Source: Mycobacterium sp. SVM_VP21
Lineage (GTDB): Bacteria; Actinomycetota; Actinomycetes; Mycobacteriales; Mycobacteriaceae
Assembly (NCBI GenBank): GCA_024758765.1
Contig: CP101406.1
Coordinates: forward strand, 434,001 to 498,000
Reading direction: 5' to 3'
DNA length: 64,000 bases
Shown: positions 20,424 through 28,759 of the stretch, one piece after another
Position numbering within the stretch: the first letter of the stretch is position 1
How the letters are laid out: every line of letters begins with the position of its first letter
Program-made: the position numbers and the translations under genes
Notes under the pieces: model-generated
Seen by the model: only the letters and a program-made list of their open reading frames with translations
The model's database searches: none
What the model was told of the DNA's origin: nothing

Positions 20424-21637
20424 CACGCCACCGCCGTTTCGGTGACGCGATAACGCGCCAGGATCTTTGCGCGCCGGCGCGGTGAGATGTTGGCCCGGGT
20501 GATGTCGCCGTCGTAGTGCGCCAGCACCCGATGGTCCATCAGCCTGCGCCACAGCGGCGGGAAGTAGGTGAGCCCGATCAACGACGCGTATCCGCTGGGC
20601 AGGTTCGGAGCCCCGGCCATGCTGCGCAGCGTCTGGTAGCGCCGGGTGGGGTTGGCGTGATGGTCGCTGTGCCGCTGCAGGTGGTAGAGGAACAGGTTGG
20701 TCACCAGATGGTCGGAGTTCCAACTGTGTTCGGCGGTGCAGCGCTCGTAGCGGCCGTTGGCACGGGTCTGACGCAGCAGACCGTAGTGCTCGATGTAGTT
20801 CACCGACTCCAGCAGGGAGAACCCGTAGACGGCCTGAATGACGACGAACGGGATGAGCGCCGGGCCGAACACCGCGATCAGCACCCCCCAGAGCACCACC
20901 GACATCAGCCAGGCATTGAGCACGTCGTTGGACAGTCGCCAGGGCCCCTTATCCAACCGGCGCAGCCGCGCGGTCTCCAGCTGCCAGGCCGAGCGCAGAC
21001 CACCGAAAACGGTGCGGGGCAGGAACTCCCAGAAGGTCTCGCCGAACCGGCCCGACGCCGGGTCTTCGGGGGTGGCCACCCGTACGTGGTGGCCACGGTT
21101 GTGCTCGATGTAGAAGTGCCCGTAGCAGACCTGCGCCAAGGTGATCTTGGACAGCCAGCGTTCGAGCTGATCTTTCTTGTGCCCCAATTCATGCGCGGTG
21201 TTGATGCCGACCCCGCCCAGGGTGCCCACCGACAGCGCCAGTCCGATCTTGGCGAACCAATTGAGAGACCCCTCAACTCCCAGCCAGCTCAGATCGTTGG
21301 CGGTGAACAGGTAGGCGCCCAGGATAAGGCTGGCGTACTGGCACGGAATGTAGGCGTAGGTGCAGTAGCGGTAGTACCGGTCGTTCTCCAACTGCGCCAT
21401 CACCTCGTCGGGCGGGTTCTGCCCGTCGGCGCCGAATCGCAGATCCAATGCCGGCAGCAGCACGTAGACCAGGATCGGCCCGATCCAGAACGGCAGCTGC
21501 GCGGCCAGATGCCAGCCGAGCCGGTTCATCGCCCAGACCAAGGGCAGCATGGTGAACATCACCGTCGGGGCGATCAGGCCCATCAGCCAGAGGTATCGCT
21601 TCTTGTCCCGCCACACCTCCGCGGTCTGGGTGTTCAT
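20423..21637 (-). CDS. alkB: Alkane 1-monooxygenase AlkB
   Basis: A 404-residue integral-membrane di-iron enzyme that hydroxylates terminal carbons of alkanes. The conserved His boxes are AHELGHKKD (H149-H153), EHNRGHHVRV (about 179-184), the NYIEHYGL motif and LQRHSDHHANPTRRYQ. About six transmembrane segments are present. I chose ATG 21637 because AAGGAGG sits just upstream and the N-terminus then matches mycobacterial AlkB (EVWRDKKRYLW). It is the first gene of alkB-rubB-tetR. Confidence 0.95.
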   Translation of the reverse strand: MNTQTAEVWRDKKRYLWLMGLIAPTVMFTMLPLVWAMNRLGWHLAAQLPFWIGPILVYVLLPALDLRFGADGQNPPDEVMAQLENDRYYRYCTYAYIPCQYASLILGAYLFTANDLSWLGVEGSLNWFAKIGLALSVGTLGGVGINTAHELGHKKDQLERWLSKITLAQVCYGHFYIEHNRGHHVRVATPEDPASGRFGETFWEFLPRTVFGGLRSAWQLETARLRRLDKGPWRLSNDVLNAWLMSVVLWGVLIAVFGPALIPFVVIQAVYGFSLLESVNYIEHYGLLRQTRANGRYERCTAEHSWNSDHLVTNLFLYHLQRHSDHHANPTRRYQTLRSMAGAPNLPSGYASLIGLTYFPPLWRRLMDHRVLAHYDGDITRANISPRRRAKILARYRVTETAVA

Positions 21638-21789
21638 CCATGCCTCCTTGTGAGTTAAACCACCGTCGCCGTTGGACATTACATCTACATACGTCTTCCG
21701 TCTAGACAATTGACCCTAATTTGTACAATAAAGATGGCGCGCCGCGTCCCGCTGAATCCGTATAACTTGGGTGCACAACGCACTCAGGG
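21638..21789. promoter_or_regulatory. Divergent promoter region between alkB and the cyclase gene
   Basis: An AT-rich stretch (21675-21735) between two divergently transcribed genes. It contains the 8-base palindromes GTCTAGAC and TTGTACAA about 20 bases apart, candidates for the TetR operator, but neither can be assigned. Confidence 0.35.
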
Positions 21790-23373
21790 ATGGGCACGAC
21801 CGCGATGACGACTGCAGGTTCGGGCGCAGGCGCGCGGCCGCGTACCGCCGTCCGGGTCCGCGATTACGCGACCGGACTGGCCTTCGCCCACCTACTGACC
21901 AGCGCCGAAGCGATCGCGGTGGTGGTGTCGCTCAGCGGTGAAACCCCACTGACCGACTCCACCTTGCTGTCGGTGCCGAACTTGGTGCTGGTGACGGTAC
22001 TGGTGACGCTGGGCACGCTCTCCGTCGTCGCCGCTGGCAGTGCCAGCATCGCGCCGTCCGTGCGCTGGTACACCGCCGGCGCGCCGCCCGAACCGGGGCA
22101 ACGCCGCGCGGCCATCAACATTCTGCGTCGGCAGTCGGTGATCGTGCTCGGAACCTGGCTGATCGGCGGGGCGATCGGCATGGCCGCGATCCACTCGCAC
22201 AACATGGGACTGATCGTGCTGCTCGGCACGATCATCGTGTTCGGGGGCACCGCAGCGCTGAGCACCAGCATGTTGTTCACCCAACGCACCTTCCGGCCGA
22301 TCGTGGCCGCGGCCTGGCAGGGGTCCGACGTCCGCGCGACCGCCCCCGGTGTGTTGGCCCGGCTGGTAACGATGTGGTTCATCACCTGTGCGATGCCTTC
22401 GGCGGCCATCATCGCGCTCATCGTCTGCCGTCAGATGGGCTGGATCATCGACCCGGAGTCCTCGGTGGAGATCCCGGTGCTGGTGCTGTGTGTGGTGGCG
22501 GTGCTGCTCGGGGTGCGCGCCATGATCCTGGTGTCCCGATCGATCTCCGACCCGGTCGGCGAAGTCGTCAACGCGATGGCCCGGGTGGAGCGCGGCGAGA
22601 TGACCGCGTCGGTCGGCGTCTACGAACAATCCGAGATCGGGCGGCTGCAAACCGGATTCAATCGCATGGTGGCCGGCCTGGCCGAACGCGACCGGCTCCA
22701 GGACCTGTTCGGCCGTCACGTCGGCTCCGATGTCGCCCGGCTGGCCGTCGAGCAGGATCTTGCGCTCTCCGGCTCGGTCCAAGAGGCGGCGATCCTGTTC
22801 ATCGATCTGGTGGGCTCGACGGAACTGGCGGCCACCCATCCGCCCGACGAGGTCGCCGGCGTGCTCAACGACTTCTTCCGCATCGTGGTGGACGCCGTCG
22901 ACGCACAGCGCGGTTCGATCAACAAGTTTCAGGGCGATGCGGCACTGGCGGTGTTCGGCGCTCCGGTCCCGTCCGTTCACGCGGCCGCGGCGGCGCTGGC
23001 CACTGCTCGCAGCCTGATCGCCCGGCTTCGCCGGCTGCCGTTGGTGGACTTCGGGATCGGGGTCTCGGCAGGGCCGGTGTTCGCCGGCAACATTGGCAGT
23101 GAAAACCGCTACGAGTACACCGTGGTCGGCGACGCCGTCAACGAGGCCGCGCGGTTGGCCGACCGCGCCAAGGCCGTCACGGCCCGGGTGTTGTGTTCGG
23201 CGACCGCGTTGGAACGCGCCGACCACGACGAGCGGGCGCGCTGGGCGCACTACGGTTCGGCCACGTTGCGCGGCCGCACGCAGCCGACCGAAATGTCGAT
23301 GCCGATCACCGAGCCTGCAACCTGGGGTCACCCGGCTGCTGGGCACGTGCCAGACTCCGAGCATGGCTTATGA
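21790..23373 (+). CDS. Membrane-bound class III adenylate/guanylate cyclase
   Basis: A 527-residue protein with six transmembrane helices in the first 250 residues, then HAMP (about 250-305) and a class III cyclase domain. Visible catalytic features are the metal-binding Asp in LFIDLVGSTELA, INKFQGDAALAVFG, and YEYTVVGDAVNEAARLAD with the transition-state Asn. This architecture is the Rv1318c-Rv1320c/Rv3645 type. It makes a cyclic nucleotide, most likely cAMP. The start may also be the Met at 21805. The 3' end overlaps the following hydrolase by 11 bases. Confidence 0.92.
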   Translation: MGTTAMTTAGSGAGARPRTAVRVRDYATGLAFAHLLTSAEAIAVVVSLSGETPLTDSTLLSVPNLVLVTVLVTLGTLSVVAAGSASIAPSVRWYTAGAPPEPGQRRAAINILRRQSVIVLGTWLIGGAIGMAAIHSHNMGLIVLLGTIIVFGGTAALSTSMLFTQRTFRPIVAAAWQGSDVRATAPGVLARLVTMWFITCAMPSAAIIALIVCRQMGWIIDPESSVEIPVLVLCVVAVLLGVRAMILVSRSISDPVGEVVNAMARVERGEMTASVGVYEQSEIGRLQTGFNRMVAGLAERDRLQDLFGRHVGSDVARLAVEQDLALSGSVQEAAILFIDLVGSTELAATHPPDEVAGVLNDFFRIVVDAVDAQRGSINKFQGDAALAVFGAPVPSVHAAAAALATARSLIARLRRLPLVDFGIGVSAGPVFAGNIGSENRYEYTVVGDAVNEAARLADRAKAVTARVLCSATALERADHDERARWAHYGSATLRGRTQPTEMSMPITEPATWGHPAAGHVPDSEHGL

Positions 23374-24283
23374 CATCGCCCGTCCTCAGATGGAGGGGAA
23401 CATCGCCGTCGGCGAGGACCGTCAGCTCGGTTTCGCCGAATTCGGTGCCCCACAAGGCCGGGCGATGTTCTGGTTGCATGGCACACCCGGCGCCCGCCGG
23501 CAGATTCCCGTCGAGGCACGGCTGTATGCCACCGAAGCCAACATCCGCCTGATCGGGGTGGACCGGCCCGGCATCGGTTCCTCGACCCCTTTCCAGTACG
23601 AGACGGTGTCTCAGTTCGCCGACGATCTGCGCACCGTTGCCGACACGCTCGGGATCGACAAGATGGCGGTCATCGGTCTCTCCGGTGGCGGCCCCTACAC
23701 GCTGGCGTGCGCTGCGGCCATGCCCGAGCGGGTGGTGGCAGCCGGCGTGCTGGGCGGCGTCGCCCCGGCGGTGGGCCCCGAGGCCATCGACAGCAACCTG
23801 ATGCGGCTGGCGCGGTTAGCCGAGCCGGTACTCCACCATGCCGGGCGACCGATCAGCGTGCTGGCCGCCGGACTGATCCGCACGATCCGGCCGGTTGCCT
23901 CGCCGGCACTGGAGTTCTACGCGCGACTCTCCCCCGAGGGCGACCGCGAGATGTTGTCTCGCCCGGAGTTCAAGGCCATGTTCCTCGATGACCTGCTCAA
24001 TGGTTCCCGCAAGCAGCTCGCCGCACCGATCGCCGACGCCATCCTGTTCGCCCGCCCCTGGGGTTTCCGGCTTGCCGACATCGAGGTGCCGGTGCACTGG
24101 TGGCACGGCGACGCCGACCACATCGTCCCGTTCTCGCACGGCAAACACGCGGTGGCGCTGCTTCCCGACGCCCGGCTCTACCCGATTGCCGGGGAGAGCC
24201 ATCTGGCCGGATTGGGCCGCGCCGAAGAGATCCTGTGCACCTTGCTTCAGGCCTGGGACGAGGCGGGCGAGCCGACGTCATGA
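23363..24283 (+). CDS. Alpha/beta-hydrolase
   Basis: A 306-residue alpha/beta-hydrolase. Oxyanion-hole motif WLHGTPG (about residue 43), nucleophile elbow GLSGGG (Ser near 113), acid in HGDADHIVP, and catalytic His in GESHLAG near the end. The substrate is unknown. ATG 23363 lies inside the end of the cyclase gene, so the pair is probably translationally coupled. It faces the csb1-like gene tail to tail with a 56-base gap. Confidence 0.88.
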   Translation: MAYDIARPQMEGNIAVGEDRQLGFAEFGAPQGRAMFWLHGTPGARRQIPVEARLYATEANIRLIGVDRPGIGSSTPFQYETVSQFADDLRTVADTLGIDKMAVIGLSGGGPYTLACAAAMPERVVAAGVLGGVAPAVGPEAIDSNLMRLARLAEPVLHHAGRPISVLAAGLIRTIRPVASPALEFYARLSPEGDREMLSRPEFKAMFLDDLLNGSRKQLAAPIADAILFARPWGFRLADIEVPVHWWHGDADHIVPFSHGKHAVALLPDARLYPIAGESHLAGLGRAEEILCTLLQAWDEAGEPTS

Positions 24284-24339
24284 GCGCGGCGCGGCCGCAC
24301 TCACATCCTTCTGGGCATCCGTGGCCGAATCTCGGTGAC

Positions 24340-25413
24340 TCAGTTCGGGGTGGTCAGCCGACTCTCGATGAAGTGCGGCAACCGAAACCGCCGAGGCGCA
24401 TGCCCGACCGGAGTGTCCTGCGGTGCTCCGCCGTTCTGGGCGGCGGTGTAGGCCGCGGAGTTACCGGTGACGTGTAGCACCTGGCCGCGCCAGGTGATGT
24501 CGGCCTCCCGGTAGGCCTCCACCAGAGCCCGCTCCAGCAGCTCGTCGACCTCGGCGATCGACAACGCGGCCAACTCGACGAATTCCCCGTCGCGGGCATC
24601 GAGTTTGAGCGTGGTGGGGCCGGTTTCCACCAGGTCGCAGTTAGCCCGGATACTCAGTTCGGCGTTGGAACGCGCCAACCCGGCCAGTGCGTAGGCGGCC
24701 AGCAGGACACGGCCCGCCTCATCGCCGGCCGGACCGCAGTCGAACCGCAGCTGCCGTAGCGCGGCGAAGCTGAGCACCTGGGTGCGAATAATCCGGCTGC
24801 AGCACACTCCGGTGTCGGACACCGCTCGGGGATCCGCCGATGCACCGTCGACGAGTACGCCGATGATCTCCCCGGACAGCACTCCGCGGAAACGGCTTTG
24901 ACCGGTGCCCAGGGCAGCGTCGATCGCTCCGAAGATCAGGCTGCCGGGGCTCAGTTCCAACAGCGCGCGAGCGTTGTCCGGTGTGCTCTCCCGGGCCACT
25001 CGGTAGGTGGGGTGTGCGATCGCGGGCTTGCCGTCGATGGAGCCGGTGAGAAAGTGCCCGTCGAAAATGCGTTGCGGCAGTTCGAGATCGGTGTAGACCA
25101 ACCGGCCACCCTCGTAGGAGACCTCCATCCGCGGTACCCGGCTCAGCAGCGGATGCTGAGCGTGGATGCCCTGCAGAATTGCGGCCTCCACGCGCTGGAC
25201 CTGGCTCTGGTTGTCATCGATGAGCACCGTCGCCGTCGGTTCCCCGTCGATCAGGCGGGTCTCGACGGCCGACGCTGAACGCCCGGCGCGGGGAGCCGGG
25301 CTGACCGCGGCGTGCGGTCCCCCGGCCGGCGCCAGCTCGGTGGACACGGTCAGGGTGCTGCCGCCGCCGGCCTGGCAGGCGGCGGCGAGCTGCGGAAAGG
25401 AAAGTTTGGACAA
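24340..25413 (-). CDS. Orphan type I-G (I-U) CRISPR Csb1/Cas7-like RAMP protein
   Basis: A 357-residue protein with the Csb1 (GSU0053, Cas7 of type I-U/I-G) pattern. Visible motifs are IDDNQSQVQRVEAAI (66-80), LELPQRIFDGH (110-120), LLELSPGSLIFGAID (151-165), FRGVLSGEIIGVL (175-187), and GVCCSRIIRTQVLSFAALRQ (202-221). Csb1 forms the crRNA-binding backbone of type I-G Cascade. No cas3, cas8, csb2, cas1/cas2 or repeat-spacer array is visible here. Compared with the actinobacterial Csb1 I remember, the loop after GVLVD seems shortened. TTG 25413 is preceded by AGAAAGG at nine bases and lies 5 bases after the CDF stop, so the two are coupled. Assignment rests on motif memory. Confidence 0.72.
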   Translation of the reverse strand: MSKLSFPQLAAACQAGGGSTLTVSTELAPAGGPHAAVSPAPRAGRSASAVETRLIDGEPTATVLIDDNQSQVQRVEAAILQGIHAQHPLLSRVPRMEVSYEGGRLVYTDLELPQRIFDGHFLTGSIDGKPAIAHPTYRVARESTPDNARALLELSPGSLIFGAIDAALGTGQSRFRGVLSGEIIGVLVDGASADPRAVSDTGVCCSRIIRTQVLSFAALRQLRFDCGPAGDEAGRVLLAAYALAGLARSNAELSIRANCDLVETGPTTLKLDARDGEFVELAALSIAEVDELLERALVEAYREADITWRGQVLHVTGNSAAYTAAQNGGAPQDTPVGHAPRRFRLPHFIESRLTTPN

Positions 25414-25418
25414 AGCGA

Positions 25419-26360
25419 TCAACCTTTCTGGTCCACCGAGTGTGGCACAGGCGTCCGGTCCAGGTCCGGCTCGAGATAGATGACCAGCGCCGCGGGCACA
25501 GCCGCGCGGATATTGGCTTCGGCGGCGTCGATGGTGGCCGCGACGCCGGCCAGGTCGAGGCTCGGAACCACAGCGATCTTGGCCCCCACCAGCATCTCGT
25601 CCGGGCCCAGGTACTGGGTCCGGATGTGGATCAGGCGGGTGACGTTCTCGGTTCCCTCCAGCGCTGCACGAATGGCCTGATCCTCGGCGGCGGTGGCGCC
25701 CTCGCCGATCAGCAGGCTGTGCATCTCCACCATCAGGAAGACGGCGACCACCCCTAGCAGCGCGCTGATGCCGAGGGTTCCCACGCCGTCCCACACCGGG
25801 TTTCCGGTGACCACGCTCAGCCCGACCCCGATCAGTGCCAGTGCCAGGCCGATCAGCGCCGCGGTGTCCTCGAGCAGGACCACCGGCAGCTCCGGATTGC
25901 GCGAGGTGCGCAGAAACCGCCACCAGCTGCACTCCCCCTTGAGCGGGCGCGACTCGCGTATTGCGGTGCGAAAACTGTAGGTCTCCAAGCCGATAGCCAC
26001 CAGCAGGATCGCGATCGCCACCAGCGGCGAACTCAGCTCGACCGGATGGCGAACCTTCTCGTAGCCCTCGTACAGCGCGAACATCGCGCCCAGGCTGAAC
26101 AGCACCAGCGCCACCACGAACGACCAGAAGTAGCGGCTGCGGCCGTGCCCGAAAGGATGCAGCGCGTCGGGTGCCTTGGCGGCGGCGCGCTGGCCGAACA
26201 GCAGCAGCGCCTGGTTGGCGGTGTCGACCACCGAGTGCACGGCCTCGGCGAGCATGGCGGCGCTACCGGTGATCAGGTAACCGGTGAACTTCGCCACCGC
26301 GATCCCGCTGTTGGCCGCCAAGGCCGCGATGATGGCCTTGGTACTAGCCGAGGACGACAC
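25419..26360 (-). CDS. Cation diffusion facilitator (CDF) transporter
   Basis: A 313-residue membrane antiporter that exports divalent metals such as Zn2+. It has about six transmembrane helices. The first metal site is intact (AEAVHSVVDTAN, HxxxD) with PFGHGRSRYFWSF after it; the second is LLEDTAALIG, the SLC30A9-like variant. The C-terminal cytoplasmic domain contains the usual EGTENVTRLIHIRTQYLGP type of fold. GTG 26360 directly follows the manA stop, which suggests one transcript with manA and the downstream csb1-like gene. Confidence 0.92.
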   Translation of the reverse strand: MSSSASTKAIIAALAANSGIAVAKFTGYLITGSAAMLAEAVHSVVDTANQALLLFGQRAAAKAPDALHPFGHGRSRYFWSFVVALVLFSLGAMFALYEGYEKVRHPVELSSPLVAIAILLVAIGLETYSFRTAIRESRPLKGECSWWRFLRTSRNPELPVVLLEDTAALIGLALALIGVGLSVVTGNPVWDGVGTLGISALLGVVAVFLMVEMHSLLIGEGATAAEDQAIRAALEGTENVTRLIHIRTQYLGPDEMLVGAKIAVVPSLDLAGVAATIDAAEANIRAAVPAALVIYLEPDLDRTPVPHSVDQKG

Positions 26361-27614
26361 TCACAGCCCTATCGTCGCCCGGAACAGGGCGGCTGGCTTT
26401 TGAGCGAGCAGCCGGATCGGCCCGTCGTCGCACGGCACCCAGGCCGACTCGCCTCTATGCAGCGTCAGCGTCTTGGACTTGGCGTGCACGGTGATTGAGC
26501 CCTCGGTGCACAGCAGAATCTGCGGACCGTCGTGGCGCGCCGGCGCGTCCACCTCGTGGCCGAGGTGGACGCCCGCGAGCGTGAGACGCGACAGCGCGAA
26601 TTCTTCGGCCGGTGTCTGGTAGACCACCTCGAGTCCCTCGGTATAGGTGGCCGGCCGCAGCGCCTCCGCGGTGGTGGGGGTGAAATCGAGCACGCGCAGC
26701 AGCTCGGGGACGTCGACGTGCTTGGGGGTCAGTCCGCCACGCAGCACGTTGTCGGAGTTGGCCATCACCTCCAGACCTACGCCATGGAGGTAGGTGTGCA
26801 GGTTTCCGGCCGATACGAAGATGGCCTCCCCCGGTGCCAGGCTGATCCGGTTGAGCAGCAGAGAAGCCAGGACGCCGGCATCCCCGGGATATCGCTCCCC
26901 CAGCTCAAGTACCGTCTTGGCCTCGGCAGAGAACTCGCCGGCCTCAGAACTGAGGTACTGGATGGCTCCCTCCAGCACGGCGGGCACCAACACGTCCAGA
27001 TCGGGTTGGGGCGCGGTGATCCACGTGGTGAATAGCGCCCGCAGTCCGTCGGCGTCGGACTGCACATCGGACTGACCATTGCCGGACTGGCCGCCGAGTA
27101 GGTCGATGAACGGGTCCAGGTCGGATACCGCCAGCGCCCTCAGCAGTTCGATGGTGCGCGCCACCGGCCGAAAGCCTGCCAGCGCCTCGAACGGCTGCAG
27201 CGCCACCAGCAGCTCGGGCTTGTGACTGGTGTCGCGGTAGTTGCGGATCGGCGAGGACACTGGCACCCCGAGCCGCTCCTCGCGCTCATAGCCCTCGATC
27301 GCCTGCATGGCACTGGGGTGGGCCTGCAGCGACAGGGGCTCGTCGGCGGCCAACACCTTGACCAGAAACGGCAGCCGGTCACCGAAGCGCGCCTGAGCCA
27401 CCGGGCCCAGCTGGCCCTCCGGGTCGTGGGTCAGAACGTTGAGCAACGACACCTCGCCGGTGTCGGTCTCCAGGCAGGCCGGATCCCCCGGATGTGCCCC
27501 CAGCCAAAGCTCGGCCTCGGGATGCGCCGCCGGAACGGGCCGGCCGGTGAACTCGGCGATAGCGGTCCTCGAGCCCCAGGCGTAGGTCCGTATCGCACCG
27601 CGTAGTTGTTCCAC
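26361..27614 (-). CDS. manA: Mannose-6-phosphate isomerase (type I)
   Basis: A 417-residue zinc enzyme that interconverts fructose-6-P and mannose-6-P, feeding GDP-mannose, mannans and lipoglycans. Motifs are RTYAWGSRTAIAEF at the N-terminus, AELWLGAHPG, SLQAHPS, and the C-terminal cupin with NSDNVLRGGLTPKHVDVPELL. GTG 27614 gives the same N-terminus as M. tuberculosis ManA; a TTG at 27626 overlapping the previous stop is the alternative. It lies in the operon pmmA-tobH-manA. Confidence 0.95.
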   Translation of the reverse strand: MEQLRGAIRTYAWGSRTAIAEFTGRPVPAAHPEAELWLGAHPGDPACLETDTGEVSLLNVLTHDPEGQLGPVAQARFGDRLPFLVKVLAADEPLSLQAHPSAMQAIEGYEREERLGVPVSSPIRNYRDTSHKPELLVALQPFEALAGFRPVARTIELLRALAVSDLDPFIDLLGGQSGNGQSDVQSDADGLRALFTTWITAPQPDLDVLVPAVLEGAIQYLSSEAGEFSAEAKTVLELGERYPGDAGVLASLLLNRISLAPGEAIFVSAGNLHTYLHGVGLEVMANSDNVLRGGLTPKHVDVPELLRVLDFTPTTAEALRPATYTEGLEVVYQTPAEEFALSRLTLAGVHLGHEVDAPARHDGPQILLCTEGSITVHAKSKTLTLHRGESAWVPCDDGPIRLLAQKPAALFRATIGL

Positions 27615-27622
27615 TGTTCCCG

Positions 27623-28759
27623 TCAACCCCGCAAAAGTCTCACGTAGGCGGCGGCCATCTCCAACCGCACGGCCAACACCGCAAGCTGCTGTTCGGCGCG
27701 GCCCGGGCCGCTCGGCGACAGCCCCCCCACCGGCACAGTCGGGCTCGCGGTTTCCTCCGAAGCACCCGGTGCTACCGGCACATCCCCGGCTGCGATCAGG
27801 TCGACATCGGGTAGGCCGTTGATGCGGGCCGCCACCACGGTCCGTTCGGCGGCCAGCGTCAGGGCCAGTACCCGCAGCCGGTCGGCGGCCGGGCCGTCGA
27901 TCTGCTCGTCGTGAAAGAGGTCGGCGACATCGCGGCCACCGGCGGACTGCGCCCGCAGCACGTTCACCGCGTCGGCCAAACCGGTCGCCGCCACTGTGGT
28001 CCGACCGATCCGCAGCATCGCCGCGCTGCCGTGCCGCGCCAGCGCCAGGGTCGCCGCGCAGTCGCCGGCCAACGCGACGTCGCGGCCCACGACCCGGTCG
28101 GCCAGCATCTTCGCCGGGTTGGTGAACAGCTCACGCGCGGCACTGTTGCGCAGTGCCTCGGCGTCGAGCTCCTCAGCCAGCGCACCCAAGTCGGTCGGTG
28201 CGGCCACGCCCTCCAGAGCATCCAGAATGGCCAGCCCGGCGGCCAGGTAGCGCGGCAGGCCGAACTCCGCCGAGACGGCGATTCGCGGCTCCAGCACTGC
28301 GACCCGGCCGGCGGTGGCGTCACGCAGCGGCCCCTCGTAGGGCGCGACCACCACGACCCGCGCGCCGCGACGTACCCCGGCCGCGGCCGCGGCGACCAGC
28401 GCCGGATCACCCGGGTCGTCGCCCGCGACGATCAGGACGTCCAGCGATCCGATCCAGGACGGGACCTCGGCCGCCAGCACCAGCGGTGCGCGCGCCGAAT
28501 CGCCGCGGGTGGCGGCAAGCAGGCTCCCGGCCGTGGCCGCGGTACCGCGGGTGGACAGCCAGATGACCGTCCGCGGCGGGTAGTCACGGCTGTCGCTGCG
28601 GACGGCATCCAAGGCACCCTCATCGACCGTCGCGGCAGTAGCGCGGACCTGCGCGCCGGCCATCGATGCGGCCCACAGTGCGCCGTCGCGGTCAGCCGCC
28701 AGCAGGGCCTCGGTGTCATCGAGGTCGACGGTGGAGAAGGAGCCGGAGAACGCGGTCAC
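27623..28759 (-). CDS. TobH/SIS-domain phosphosugar isomerase-like protein
   Basis: A 378-residue ortholog of Rv3256c, a SIS-domain protein like phosphoglucose/phosphomannose isomerase. It always sits between the phosphomannomutase and manA. AEVPSWIGSLDVLIVAGDDPGDPAL resembles the sugar-binding SIS region in its middle parts. GTG 28759 overlaps the pmmA stop by 4 bases. The activity is not established; position suggests a role in mannose-phosphate metabolism. Confidence 0.88.
   Translation of the reverse strand: MTAFSGSFSTVDLDDTEALLAADRDGALWAASMAGAQVRATAATVDEGALDAVRSDSRDYPPRTVIWLSTRGTAATAGSLLAATRGDSARAPLVLAAEVPSWIGSLDVLIVAGDDPGDPALVAAAAAGVRRGARVVVVAPYEGPLRDATAGRVAVLEPRIAVSAEFGLPRYLAAGLAILDALEGVAAPTDLGALAEELDAEALRNSAARELFTNPAKMLADRVVGRDVALAGDCAATLALARHGSAAMLRIGRTTVAATGLADAVNVLRAQSAGGRDVADLFHDEQIDGPAADRLRVLALTLAAERTVVAARINGLPDVDLIAAGDVPVAPGASEETASPTVPVGGLSPSGPGRAEQQLAVLAVRLEMAAAYVRLLRG

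Noticed and set aside
25423..25932. N-terminal extension of the csb1-like frame into the CDF gene
   Set aside because: It overlaps the well-defined CDF coding sequence in another frame, and homology starts near 25413.
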